Shown one piece after another: positions 18,040 to 27,157 of a DNA stretch of 64,000 nt. Both the position numbers and the translations under genes were made by a program. Below the pieces are notes generated by a model that was given only the letters and a program-made list of their open reading frames with translations, was not told the DNA's origin and searched no databases. Position 1 is the first letter of the stretch, and each line of letters starts with the position of its first letter. This stretch comes from Burkholderia catarinensis (lineage in GTDB: Bacteria > Pseudomonadota > Gammaproteobacteria > Burkholderiales > Burkholderiaceae): the NCBI RefSeq assembly GCF_001883705.2, contig NZ_MDEQ02000023.1, positions 1-64,000 on the forward strand. Reading direction: 5' to 3'.

Positions 18040-18225
18040 TTATTCCCCCGGCTCGCGCCGGATCTTCGCCTGCCGGCGCACACGGTCGTTCAGGATCTGG
18101 TGGCGGCGATGGTCCGTCAGCTTCTTCCAGTCGCGCGCCTCGTCGCGCGTGCGCAGGCAGCCGACACAAAAGCCCGTTCGGCCGTCGAACGCGCACAGGT
18201 CGATACACGGCGATTTCACGGCCAC
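18040..18225 (-). CDS. DUF1289 family small cysteine protein
   Basis: 61 aa starting at GTG. Four cysteines are spaced as in DUF1289: CIDLC (Cys7, Cys11) and GFCVGCLRT (Cys20, Cys23), followed by the family's RDWKKLTDHRR. The set could bind Fe-S or Zn, but the family has no proven function. It starts two bases beyond the stop of the cation-efflux gene (TGATCGTG), so it is the third gene of the rcnR-like/CDF operon. A second GTG two codons later is equally possible. Confidence 0.82.
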   Translation of the reverse strand: MAVKSPCIDLCAFDGRTGFCVGCLRTRDEARDWKKLTDHRRHQILNDRVRRQAKIRREPGE

Positions 18226-18227
18226 GA

Positions 18228-19277
<1,050 letters not shown>

Positions 19278-19289
19278 GTTCCGTTCCGG

Positions 19290-19565
19290 TTACTTGAAAT
19301 AGCTGTGGACGACGTCGATGAGCTGCTCGGTCGCGCTGCCTTCGTGCGCGTCGGGCGTGTCCGCATCGACGAGATGCGTCCGGATGTGGTCTTCCAGCAC
19401 GACGGCCAGCAGGCCGTTCATCGCACCGCGGCAGCTCGTGATCTGCTGCAGCACGTCGTTGCAGCCGCGCTCTTCCTCGAGCGCGCGCTCGATCGCTTCG
19501 ACCTGTCCCTTGATGCGGCGCACGCGGTTGAGCAGCTTCTGTTTTTCACGAACTGTGTGGCTCAT
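19290..19565 (-). CDS. dmeR: RcnR/DmeR-type Ni/Co-sensing repressor
   Basis: 91 aa, CsoR/RcnR family. The residues that bind Ni/Co in E. coli RcnR are all in register: His3, Cys35, His60 and His64, and the N terminus (MSHTVREKQKLLNRV) is nearly that of RcnR. The all-helical tetramer binds DNA when metal-free and releases it when Ni or Co binds. It is first in the operon with the CDF exporter and DUF1289 gene, with an AGGAG site before the ATG. Two G-tract operator-like repeats lie just upstream, as expected for autoregulation. Confidence 0.9.
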   Translation of the reverse strand: MSHTVREKQKLLNRVRRIKGQVEAIERALEEERGCNDVLQQITSCRGAMNGLLAVVLEDHIRTHLVDADTPDAHEGSATEQLIDVVHSYFK

Positions 19566-19577
19566 CGATGACTCCTG

Positions 19578-19634
19578 GATAGGGAGGGGGAGTATATATC
19601 CATAAAGCTTCCCCTATAGGGTGGAGGGGTATAT
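19578..19634 (-). promoter_or_regulatory. two predicted DmeR operators
   Basis: Two 20-bp direct repeats agree at 16 of 20 positions: tatagggtggaggggtatat (19615-19634) and gatagggagggggagtatat (19578-19597). Their starts are 37 bp apart. A G/C tract flanked by TATA-like arms is the pattern bound by RcnR/DmeR repressors. They lie directly upstream of the repressor gene, the nearer one 12 bp from its ATG. Confidence 0.65.
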
Positions 19635-19683
19635 TTTTCGAGATGAAGGCTTGTCGAAAGAAATCCGCTCGGCTAGACTGCCC

Positions 19684-19860
19684 TTCGTCTTTGGGGAGTA
19701 GCCTGCTTTCCGTCCCCGGAAAGCGAACGCGTCAACACACTCGGCTTTCAGCCGTGGCGCGTTCGGCCGAATCGGTCTGGCGAGACCATGGGCGCATCGC
19801 GTCGTTCCTGGTCGGACGTCGGCGGATGCGCCATGGTTCGTCAGCGTCCGACCACGGAGT
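19684..19860 (+). promoter_or_regulatory. yybP-ykoY manganese riboswitch
   Basis: The leader has the hallmark sequences of the yybP-ykoY aptamer in order: ttggggagtagcc (19691-19703), gtcaacacactcg (19731-19743), the gccgtggcgcg arm (19751-19761) and gcgagacc (19780-19787). Downstream, ccatgggcgcatc (19786-19798) can pair with gatgcgccatgg (19825-19836), and tggtcggacg (19809-19818) with cgtccgacca (19845-19854). The two hairpins interleave and so cannot form together, as in an expression platform. The class binds Mn2+ and switches on exporters. The regulated gene begins at 19918. Confidence 0.88.
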
Positions 19861-19917
19861 CCCCATGTTCCTCCCCACCCTCTCCCTACGCTCCACCGCT
19901 GCCTGCGGAGGTGCCGC

Positions 19918-20928
19918 ATGACCTTCATGTTTCTCGAACTCGCGTTCATGCTGGTCGTCATCCTCGTGGCCGCCGAGGTCTTCACCAATGCGCTCGAACA
20001 TCTCGGCAAACGCCTGAAGATTTCCGAAGGCGTCACCGGGTCGCTGTTCGCGGCCGTCGGCACCGCGCTGCCCGAAACGATGGTGCCGCTGCTCGCGCTG
20101 GCCGGCGGCACGGCGAACCAGGCCGTGAACGAGGAAATCGGCGTCGGCGCGATTCTCGGCGCGCCGCTAATGCTCGCGACGCTCACCACCTTCCTGATGA
20201 CGCTCGCCGTGATCCGCTCGCGCGGGCTGCGCGGCACGATCGCGCCCGAACGCACGGGTTTCGTGCGCGACATGAACTACTTCCTCGCCGCGTTCTCGCT
20301 GGCTACCGCGGCGATGTTCGTCCCGCATCACAACTCGGCCGTGCGCGCGCTGCTCGCCGCGATGCTGGTCGGCATCTACGTGTTGTACGTCGTGATGACG
20401 TTCCGCGCGTCGAACCGGCTCGTCGATGCCGGGCACGGCACCGAGGCGCCGCATGCGATGTTCCTGTCGCGCGCGGGCCTGTCGACCAACCTGGCGACGA
20501 TCGCGCTGCAGTTGCTGATCGGCCTCGCGCTGCTGGTCGGCGGTGCGAAGGGCTTCATTCACGGCGTGGAAGGCGTGTCACACGCGCTCGGCATATCGGC
20601 GCTGCTGCTGTCGCTGATCATCGTGCCGATTGCCACGGAATTGCCGGAGAAGGTCAACAGCGTGCTGTGGATCCGCCGCAAGAAGGACACGCTCGCGTTC
20701 GGCAACATCACCGGCGCGATGGTGTTCCAGGGCACGCTGCTGCCGGCGATCGGCATCATGCTGACGCCGTGGGAGCCGCGCCCCGAAGTGCTGAGCGGCG
20801 TGATCATCACGCTCGCGGCGGCGGCCTGGCTGCGCATCAATGCGCGTACGCGCGGGCTCGCGATCTGGGCGCTGCTGGCGAATGGCGCGGGCTATGCGGG
20901 GTATCTGGTCCTGACGCTGGCGCGCTGA
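19918..20928 (+). CDS. CaCA-type cation exporter under a Mn riboswitch
   Basis: A 336-aa inner-membrane protein with about ten TM segments and the two inverted alpha-repeats of the Ca2+/cation antiporter superfamily: FAAVGTALPETMVPLLAL (residues 44-61, Glu53) and IIVPIATELPEKVNSVLW in the second half. These acidic motifs carry the cation path. By family it would be called a sodium/calcium antiporter, but the manganese riboswitch in its leader suggests that it exports Mn2+. The ATG has a GGAGGT site. It is convergent with the GST gene, with only 5 bp between the stops. Confidence 0.85.
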   Translation: MTFMFLELAFMLVVILVAAEVFTNALEHLGKRLKISEGVTGSLFAAVGTALPETMVPLLALAGGTANQAVNEEIGVGAILGAPLMLATLTTFLMTLAVIRSRGLRGTIAPERTGFVRDMNYFLAAFSLATAAMFVPHHNSAVRALLAAMLVGIYVLYVVMTFRASNRLVDAGHGTEAPHAMFLSRAGLSTNLATIALQLLIGLALLVGGAKGFIHGVEGVSHALGISALLLSLIIVPIATELPEKVNSVLWIRRKKDTLAFGNITGAMVFQGTLLPAIGIMLTPWEPRPEVLSGVIITLAAAAWLRINARTRGLAIWALLANGAGYAGYLVLTLAR

Positions 20929-20933
20929 ACGCG

Positions 20934-21572
20934 TCAGGCTGCGTTCAGCCGCGCGTCGGCCTGCAGCACCTGCTGCACGGCCGGCCGCTCCCGCACCCGC
21001 TCGTACCACTCACGCAGATGCGCATGCCGGCTCAGGTCGATATCCGCGTTGTACACCGAGCGCATCCAGTCGGCCTTGCCCCAGCCCGTCAGCGCGAACA
21101 GGTACGCATCGGCGACCGTGAACGTGTCGCCCGTGACGAACGCCCTGCCGTCGAGCCGGCGGTCGATCCATGCGAAGCGGCTATCGAGCTTCTGCGTTGC
21201 CGGCTCCACGTACTTCCCCGCCTGCACCGCATACAGCAGCGGAATGAAGCCCTTGTGGATCTCGGTGCCGAGAAAGTTGAGCCATTCCATCAGCCGGTAG
21301 CGCGCGAGCGTGCCGTATGCAGGCGCGAGCGCGGCTTCCGGGCGCTGATCCGCGAGATACTGCGCGATCACCGGCCCTTCGCGCAGCATCGTGCCGTCGT
21401 CGAGTTCGAGCAGCGGCACGTAGCCGAGTTCGGTCACGTCGTAGTAGTTGCGGCCGTCTTCGACGACATGCTTGCGCGCGTCGACCTTGACGATCTCCGC
21501 GTCGATATCGCCTTCGCGCAGCACGATGCAGATCGCCTGCGAACAGCTTCCGGGAGCGTGATAGAGCTTCAT
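20934..21572 (-). CDS. glutathione S-transferase
   Basis: A 212-aa cytosolic GST. The thioredoxin-fold N-terminal domain starts MKLYHAPGSCSQAICIVLRE, with Cys10 and Ser11 at the beta-class active site. YVPLLELDDG gives the cis-Pro and REGPVIAQYLAD the glutathione-binding Glu-Gly pair. The C-terminal helical domain has the family's TVADAYLFALTGW. The start at 21572 matches the conserved beginning; a longer frame exists but is not supported. It is divergent from an HxlR regulator, which may respond to electrophiles or redox stress. Confidence 0.9.
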   Translation of the reverse strand: MKLYHAPGSCSQAICIVLREGDIDAEIVKVDARKHVVEDGRNYYDVTELGYVPLLELDDGTMLREGPVIAQYLADQRPEAALAPAYGTLARYRLMEWLNFLGTEIHKGFIPLLYAVQAGKYVEPATQKLDSRFAWIDRRLDGRAFVTGDTFTVADAYLFALTGWGKADWMRSVYNADIDLSRHAHLREWYERVRERPAVQQVLQADARLNAA

Positions 21573-21664
21573 GCGTTTCCTTGGTTTCGTTGTCCATGTA
21601 TCGATTCGCCGCGACGCGGGCGCTAATATCTCGCATCGGCGCATGGCTGAGAAGACGGCAGTCG

Positions 21665-21683
21665 TTTGTGCCGTAGTCACAAA
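21665..21683. promoter_or_regulatory. inverted repeat TTTGTG-N7-CACAAA
   Basis: A perfect 6-bp dyad with a 7-bp spacer sits in the divergent region between the GST and HxlR genes, 26 bp before the HxlR start. HxlR proteins are dimers that bind such dyads, so it is a plausible autoregulatory operator. This is inference from symmetry and position. Confidence 0.4.
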
Positions 21684-21709
21684 AAATTTACCGACCAGGA
21701 TTCAGCACG

Positions 21710-22090
21710 ATGAAAACGAGTGCGACAGGATGTTCCGTCGAAGAAGCGATGCGCCTGCTCGGCGGCCGCTGGCGGCTGTTGCTGGTGTCGTATCTGCTCG
21801 ACGGGCCGCGGCGCTTCAGCGACCTGCGCCGCGACATGCCGGGCATCTCGCAGCGCATGCTGACGCTCGACCTGCGCGCGCTGGAAGACGCGGGGCTCGT
21901 GCAGCGGACCGTCTATCCGGAAGTGCCGGTGCGGGTCGAGTACGATCTGACCGCGGACGGCGACCGGCTGCGGCCCGTGGTCGACGTGATGCGCGAATTC
22001 GGGCTGTGGCTGAAGGCGCGGGATGCGCAGGCCGATACGACGCCCGAAGCCGCTGCCGCGCCCGAAACAACGATGCATTCCCCCCGATAA
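21710..22090 (+). CDS. HxlR family transcriptional regulator
   Basis: 126 aa, a winged-helix DNA-binding protein of the HxlR/MarR-like group. The signature is clear: LLGGRWRLLLVSYLLDGPRRFSDL, GISQRMLTLDLRALEDAGLVQR and the wing YPEVPVRVEYDLT. Cys8 lies at the N-terminal position that senses electrophiles or oxidants in some HxlR proteins. It is divergent from the GST gene, 137 bp away, and may control it. The last 20 residues are an unstructured Ala/Pro tail. Confidence 0.9.
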   Translation: MKTSATGCSVEEAMRLLGGRWRLLLVSYLLDGPRRFSDLRRDMPGISQRMLTLDLRALEDAGLVQRTVYPEVPVRVEYDLTADGDRLRPVVDVMREFGLWLKARDAQADTTPEAAAAPETTMHSPR

Positions 22091-22113
22091 CCATCAAGCA
22101 GGAACCCCCGTTC

Positions 22114-22482
22114 ATGGAACTTCACGCCACCGTCGGCGCAGCAACGTCCGATCTCGACGACGACGAAAGCTTCGCCAACATCTACTGCCACGATGCGGAG
22201 CAGGACTATTGCTTCGCGCTGTCGCGCTTCCCGGACGACGCGCTGATCGAAGTGATGGTGCGCGACCAGATCAACCTGCGCGTCAAGGATCTGTCGGTAC
22301 GTCTCACGGACGACACGATCGATGTCGAGATCGAACCGGGCATCGCCGCGCGTCTCGACGGCCAGACGCGTTACGTGATCCATCTCGCACCCGGCCAGTT
22401 CGATCCGGTCGCGCTGCGCGCCGCGCTGAAGGAGATCTTCGTCGGCAAGAACGGCTATCGCGACGACAGCACACGCGGCTAG
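22114..22482 (+). CDS. orphan cytosolic protein, possibly Imm10-like
   Basis: 122 aa, acidic, no signal peptide. The pattern DDDESFANIYCHDAEQDYCF, then a strand-rich middle (VKDLSVRLTDDTIDVEI) and a final LRAALKEIF helix resembles the layout of Imm10-type immunity proteins. That assignment rests on recall of the pattern and is tentative. An AGGAA site precedes the ATG. It starts 23 bp after the HxlR stop and is followed by an exported protein gene, so the three could be co-transcribed. No toxin gene is adjacent. Confidence 0.65.
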   Translation: MELHATVGAATSDLDDDESFANIYCHDAEQDYCFALSRFPDDALIEVMVRDQINLRVKDLSVRLTDDTIDVEIEPGIAARLDGQTRYVIHLAPGQFDPVALRAALKEIFVGKNGYRDDSTRG

Positions 22483-22529
22483 ACAACAACCTTCACCCTC
22501 ATCCTCGACTTTCGTTCCGACGCCCGCAC

Positions 22530-23393
22530 ATGACGCGCCCCCTGCGATTCCGACCGCTTCCCCGCGTCGCCGCGCTGCTGCTCGCTGCCTGCGCATCGAT
22601 CGTGCCCGCCGCGCACGCGGCCGGACCGCTGCTCACGTTCAAGGTCGACGACACCGTCACGGCCCGCGTCGAGCGCGCCGACAGCGCGCGCATCACGGTC
22701 CGCTTCCTGCCGGGCGGAAAAACCCAGATGCTCGACGTCACGGCCGCCGACGAGGAAGGCCGCTACCACCTCGCGGCCGACGACTACAACTTCGACGGCC
22801 ACCGCGATCTCGCGGTGCATGCGCTGCTCGGCATGGTCAACGAAAACTACGGCATCTACCTGTACAACGCCGCGCGCCAGCAGTTCGAGCCGCTGCCGAT
22901 GCCGGCAGGCAACATGCCGCACGGCAACTGCGACGACCTGATCAACGTGCAAGCGAAGCCGAAAGAGCGCACGCTGTACAGTTCGTGCCGCGGCGGCCCT
23001 GTCTGGTACACCGATGCCTATCGTTTCGACGGCAACGGCAAGATGTATCTGTATCAATCCGGCGAAGCGATACCCGACGACCTGCGCGACCTGCTCGACG
23101 GCGATTCGGGCCCGTCGTCGATGCGGCTGACCTACGACGCGCGCGGCAAGCGCGTGTCGCGGCGCCCGCAGGCCTATGACGCCGGCAAGGTCATGTTCAA
23201 GGTGCGCCCGGCGCGCCTGCCGCTGCACGACGCGATGACCGATGGGCCCACGCGCCGCTACGTCGTCGCGGGCGATACGCTGGAACTGATCGACGCGAGC
23301 GACGATTTCCAGTGGCTGAGGGTGCAGTATCGAAATCCGCACGCCGGCGCCGTGCAGGGTTGGGTCAGTACGAAGGATGCGATGGCCCGCTGA
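22530..23393 (+). CDS. exported protein, XAC2610-like with C-terminal SH3-like region
   Basis: 287 aa. A signal peptide (ending AAHA) is followed by beta-rich sequence with DDYNFDGHRDLAVHALLG, a calcium-loop-like motif seen in XAC2610-type periplasmic proteins, and NENYGIYLYNAARQQFEPL. The last 60 residues (YVVAGDTLELIDASDDFQW ... GWVSTKDAM) look like a bacterial SH3 domain. XAC2610 of Xanthomonas is a periplasmic inhibitor protecting against a lysozyme effector; a similar role here is only a suggestion. The ATG at 22530 lies 47 bp after the previous stop. Confidence 0.65.
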   Translation: MTRPLRFRPLPRVAALLLAACASIVPAAHAAGPLLTFKVDDTVTARVERADSARITVRFLPGGKTQMLDVTAADEEGRYHLAADDYNFDGHRDLAVHALLGMVNENYGIYLYNAARQQFEPLPMPAGNMPHGNCDDLINVQAKPKERTLYSSCRGGPVWYTDAYRFDGNGKMYLYQSGEAIPDDLRDLLDGDSGPSSMRLTYDARGKRVSRRPQAYDAGKVMFKVRPARLPLHDAMTDGPTRRYVVAGDTLELIDASDDFQWLRVQYRNPHAGAVQGWVSTKDAMAR

Positions 23394-23575
23394 TGCACGA
23401 TGCGGCGACACCGCCGCCCTTTCCCACATACTGAACGCATAGCGTCCCATTAATAGGGATGCCTGTTCAAATGTTGACGCGTTTCACTCCACGGCTCTAA
23501 CGTTCGCCCCAACGCCATTCGATTCGGCTGCCCCGCTCGCGGGCGACGGCCGGGCACAGAACACAGGAGACAACC

Positions 23576-24961
23576 GTGGCCCAATCCGCGTCGCGCACCC
23601 GCGCCAACCCGCCGGAACAGCTACCCGCGCATGCCGGTACCTCATCCGATTCCGCCGCCCGCGCGGCCGCGGCACAGGCAACGCCGCCGAGCCGCAAGCG
23701 GCTGCTGATCCTCGCGCTGCTGTTCGTCACGGTCGTGATCAACTATCTCGACCGCAGCAACCTGTCGATCGCCGCGCCCGAGCTTTTCAAGGAACTGAAC
23801 ATCGATCCGGTTCGCGCGGGCGTCGTGTTCTCCGCATTCGGCTGGACCTATGCGCTGATGCAGATTCCGGGCGGCTGGCTCGTCGACAAGGTGTCGCCGC
23901 GCGTGCTGTATGCGGGCGCGCTGGCGCTGTGGTCGGCCGCGACGCTGCTGCTCGGTTTCGCGGGTTCGTTCGTCGGGCTGATCGTGCTGCGTCTCGCGGT
24001 CGGCGCGCTCGAGGCGCCGGCCTACCCGATCAACAACCGCGTGGTGACGACGTGGTTCCCGACCCGCGAGCGCGCGAGCGCGATCGGCGGCTATACGTCG
24101 GGCCAGTTCGTCGGCCTCGCGTTCCTCACGCCGGTGCTCGCGTGGCTGCAGGGGCATCTCGGCTGGCACATGGTGTTCGTCGCGACCGGCGGCGCCGGCA
24201 TCGCATGGGCCGCGATCTGGTACGCGGTGTATCGCGAGCCGCGCGCGTTTCGCGGCGTCAACGCGGCCGAGATCGCGCTGATCCGCGACGGCGGCGGGCT
24301 CGTCGATCTCGAAGACCGTATCGCGGCGCGCAGCGAGCGCACGCCGTCGACGTGGCGCGACCTCGGCGTCGTGCTCGGCCAGCGCAAGCTGTGGGGCATC
24401 TATCTCGGCCAGTTCGCGCTGAACTCGACGCTGTGGTTCTTCCTCACGTGGTTCCCGACCTACCTCGTCAAGTATCGCGGGATGGACTTCATCAAGTCGG
24501 GCTTTCTCGCGTCGCTGCCGTTCCTCGCCGCGTTCGTCGGCGTGCTGTGCTCGGGCGTGCTGTCGGACTGGCTGATGCGCCGCGGCGCGTCGCAGGGCTT
24601 CGCGCGCAAGCTGCCGATCATCTCGGGGCTGCTGATCTCCACCTGCATCATCGGTGCAAACTACGTGAGCTCGACGGGCTGGGTGATCGCGTTCATGACG
24701 ATCGCATTCTTCGGCAACGGCTTCGCGTCGATCACGTGGTCGCTGGTGTCGGGGCTCGCGCCCGCGCGGCTGCTCGGCCTCACGGGCGGCGTGTTCAACC
24801 TGATCGGCAACCTCGCCGCGATCGCGACGCCGATCGTGATCGGGCTGCTCGTGAACGGCGCGGACTTCTCGCGCGCGATCACCTACATCGCCGCGATGGC
24901 GCTCGCGGGCAGCCTGTCGTACGGGCTGCTCGTCGGCAAGGTCGAACGCATCGACGCGTAA
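23576..24961 (+). CDS. MFS transporter, anion:cation symporter (GudP/ExuT) type
   Basis: A 461-aa inner-membrane importer. After a roughly 40-residue polar N terminus come 12 TM segments. The family signatures are VVINYLDRSNLSIAAPEL in TM1, GWTYALMQIPGGWLVDKVSPR, and AYPINNRVVTTWFPTRERA at TM4-5. This group takes up sugar acids such as glucarate, galactonate or hexuronates; no catabolic gene is adjacent to identify the substrate. The GTG start is preceded by AGGAGA. A GC-rich hairpin follows the stop. Confidence 0.88.
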   Translation: MAQSASRTRANPPEQLPAHAGTSSDSAARAAAAQATPPSRKRLLILALLFVTVVINYLDRSNLSIAAPELFKELNIDPVRAGVVFSAFGWTYALMQIPGGWLVDKVSPRVLYAGALALWSAATLLLGFAGSFVGLIVLRLAVGALEAPAYPINNRVVTTWFPTRERASAIGGYTSGQFVGLAFLTPVLAWLQGHLGWHMVFVATGGAGIAWAAIWYAVYREPRAFRGVNAAEIALIRDGGGLVDLEDRIAARSERTPSTWRDLGVVLGQRKLWGIYLGQFALNSTLWFFLTWFPTYLVKYRGMDFIKSGFLASLPFLAAFVGVLCSGVLSDWLMRRGASQGFARKLPIISGLLISTCIIGANYVSSTGWVIAFMTIAFFGNGFASITWSLVSGLAPARLLGLTGGVFNLIGNLAAIATPIVIGLLVNGADFSRAITYIAAMALAGSLSYGLLVGKVERIDA

Positions 24962-24970
24962 ACGCCACTC

Positions 24971-25008
24971 GGGCGGCACGCGCGTGCCGCCCTGCTTTCC
25001 CGTTTTCC
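24971..25008 (+). terminator. terminator after the MFS gene
   Basis: Stem gggcggcacg (24971-24980) with cgtgccgccc (24983-24992), 9 bp after the stop, followed by the T-rich tgctttcccgtttt. A plausible rho-independent terminator with an imperfect T tract. Confidence 0.65.
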
Positions 25009-25104
25009 GTGTATCGGAACCACAGGAACCCGTCGCGCGCGAGGTCGTGCGGATTGCCGGCCACGTAGTCGAGCGCGCACGCATCGGTATCGATGCCGAC
25101 GGTC

Positions 25105-25368
25105 AGCAGCGTTTCCAGCAACCGATGAACACGATCGCGCCGAGCGTGAACGTCGCGACCGACGCCGCCGTATAGCGCGAGCTGCGCGCACAGCACGAGC
25201 ATCGCGCCCTTGCGGTCGATGCTGCCGGCAACGCCGGCCGGCGTCTCGCCGCGGCGAAACAGCGGCGTCGCAAGCACGAGCACGCCGAGCACGCATGCGA
25301 CGAAACCGAACACGCCGTGCGCGCCCCAGGCGCCGCCCGGCATCGGAAAGATATGGGCGAGCAGCACC
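25105..25368 (-). pseudogene. frameshifted small membrane protein (possible)
   Basis: On the minus strand one frame from an ATG at 25368 encodes a TM segment (GVFGFVACVLGVLVLATPLF) and a second hydrophobic start (AMLVLCAQLALY). The continuation of a second TM helix (ASVATFTLGAIVFIGCWKRC, then a stop at 25105-25107) is in a neighbouring frame. Joining them needs a frameshift near 25165. Together they would make a two-TM protein of about 88 aa. This is either a decayed gene or a sequencing indel. The rest of the 24962-25557 gap holds only the MFS terminator and the promoter of the LuxR gene. Confidence 0.35.
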
Positions 25369-25557
25369 ATGCTCCGCATCACCTGCCCCAGAGATAAAGT
25401 TCCTCACTTACACTGCCCCGGTATGCTCCCCCTTCAGGGGGACAATCCGTGTCTTACCGGGCCGGGGCAGGTCGAAAGGACAGCTGCCGGTATTTCCCCT
25501 TAATGACGTTTCCGGCCTCGAACGCTACAATCGCGCCGCTTTTCACCGGGGAACCGC

Positions 25558-26442
25558 ATGCTGCCCAACGTGAACCCCTTCCACCGCGACAACGATCGCT
25601 TCAACGTGTCGTTCAAGGCGCTGGGCGAGCTGATCGAGACGGTCGGCACGCCGCATTTCATACCCCGCCTCACGCAACTTCTGAACGACGTGGTGCCGCT
25701 CGACGTCGCGCACGTCGAACGCTCGCGCGTCGACGGCACGATGCCCACCGGCTACCGCTGCGAATGGATCGGCAGCAGCGGCATCGGCACCGCGTCCACG
25801 GAAATCTCCGACGTGATGACGCTCTACTACGAGCGCTTTCTCGACAGCGACCCGCTGTTCGCGGGGCTGCGCGGCAAGACGGGCACGATGCTCGTCGTGC
25901 GCGACATCGCGGCGATCCCGCCCGGCGAATTCCGCCAGCGGCTGTTCGACGACGTGCATATCGGGCACGAATGCGTGCTCGCGCGCGGCACGCGCTATTC
26001 GCAGCACTCGATCGCGCTGGAGCGCGGCCGCGACCGGCCGCCGTTCACGCTCGCCGAGATGAACCGCTTCCGCAGCATCAGCGACGTGCTGTTCCCGCTG
26101 CTCGAACTGCACGCGTCGACCACGGCCGTGCGGCGCGTCGCGCACCCGACGCTCGAAGTCCATCCGCTCGCGCAGTTCGATGCGCGGATCGCGGCCGACG
26201 GCGTGAAGCTGTCGAAGCGCGAATACGAAACCTGCAAGCACCTGATCTCCGGCAAGACCGTGCCCGAGACCGCGGCGATCCTCGGCGTGCGCGTCGCATC
26301 GGCCGAGTCGTACGTGAAGCGCGCGTTCGCGAAGCTCGGCGTGCGCACCAAGCGCGAGCTCGCCGCATGGGGTTCGGCCACGGCGGCCTTCCCTTCCACC
26401 GGATCACACGACGGCGCCGCGCCCCCCTCGATCGCCCGCTGA
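25558..26442 (+). CDS. LuxR family transcriptional regulator
   Basis: A 294-aa regulator. The C-terminal LuxR helix-turn-helix is at about residues 215-270 (LSKREYETCKHLISGKTVPE, then AESYVKRAFAKLGVRTKREL). The N-terminal part (about 1-200) is not a clear autoinducer-binding or receiver domain, so the signal is unknown. A TACAAT -10-like box lies 28 bp before the ATG and a GGGGAA site precedes it. It stands alone; motAB lies about 715 bp downstream behind a terminator, so a link to motility is not shown. Confidence 0.85.
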   Translation: MLPNVNPFHRDNDRFNVSFKALGELIETVGTPHFIPRLTQLLNDVVPLDVAHVERSRVDGTMPTGYRCEWIGSSGIGTASTEISDVMTLYYERFLDSDPLFAGLRGKTGTMLVVRDIAAIPPGEFRQRLFDDVHIGHECVLARGTRYSQHSIALERGRDRPPFTLAEMNRFRSISDVLFPLLELHASTTAVRRVAHPTLEVHPLAQFDARIAADGVKLSKREYETCKHLISGKTVPETAAILGVRVASAESYVKRAFAKLGVRTKRELAAWGSATAAFPSTGSHDGAAPPSIAR

Positions 26443-26504
26443 GCGCGGCCGCCTTCAGTTGCGCCGCGTCGATGCGGCGCCGCCGCTCGCATCGAGCCTC
26501 GTCG

Positions 26505-26660
26505 ATGCAAACGTTGCGACTTCAAAAGCGCGCAGGGCTCGCGTGGATCAACGCGCCGCCGCTCATCTACCGGCACGTGTGCCGGGGCGGCTTCGGGCTC
26601 GGCGTCGCGGGGCTGCGAAGCTATCAGGAACTGCGCCACGCGATGCGCGCGATCGACTGA
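26505..26660 (+). CDS. possible small protein (51 aa)
   Basis: Reads MQTLRLQKRAGLAWINAP, then a Gly-rich stretch, and ends in SYQELRHAMRAID. Codon use is Burkholderia-like, but there is no clear ribosome site and no recognised family. It ends 24 bp before a rho-independent terminator that otherwise has no gene, 200 bp beyond the LuxR stop. It may be a real small gene or the tail of a lost one. Confidence 0.35.
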   Translation: MQTLRLQKRAGLAWINAPPLIYRHVCRGGFGLGVAGLRSYQELRHAMRAID

Positions 26661-26684
26661 CCCGAGCGGCCGTTCAGGCAGTTG

Positions 26685-26720
26685 GCGGCACCGTGTCTCG
26701 TGGCGCGGTGCCGCTTTTTT
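26685..26720 (+). terminator. rho-independent terminator, copy 1 of a repeated element
   Basis: Stem gcggcaccg (26685-26693) with cggtgccgc (26706-26714) followed by six T. It lies inside a 72-bp stretch (26651-26722) that recurs at 28999-29070 after motB. Confidence 0.85.
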
Positions 26721-26722
26721 GC

Positions 26723-27157
26723 AACGGCATCCGTTGAAGCCCGACGGGCCAGCGGGCCGTCACGTGAGTCGTCTCGACGTTCGAGGGTCGCCCCGACAGG
26801 AATGGATCGCGACGCGCCGGCACATTTTCTTGATCTCGATCAACAAAATCGCACGTCGCGTGACGCGACGCCAATACGCATTCCCGAGCAAACCGCCCGC
26901 CAACCCAGAACAGAGGCCGCGCACACGCGAAACGCTGGCAACGCGTAATACGCGGAATCCCGGGTTCAGTTGTGCGGACCGCTGCCGTTATTGCATCCAC
27001 ACCCCGCCGATCGGCAAAGCAGCCGGATCGAACCTGGAACGCGATGCGCCACTGCCGTGCGGGAACGATGCGGAACCGACCACGCCCGTCCGGCGCACAC
27101 GTCCCGCTCGCTTTTCGATAACCGGACGCAGCCGCGCAAGTCACAGAAGAGGCAAAC
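26723..27157. other. region upstream of motA, no gene seen
   Basis: About 435 bp between a terminator and motA. It must contain the motA promoter. A tcgataa element at 27115-27121 resembles part of a sigma-28 -10 box (GCCGATAA), but no matching -35 was found. No convincing ORF. Confidence 0.5.

Noticed and set aside
27100..27125. Sigma-28 promoter for motAB
   Set aside because: Only a partial -10 match (tcgataa); no TAAA -35 element at the right distance was found.
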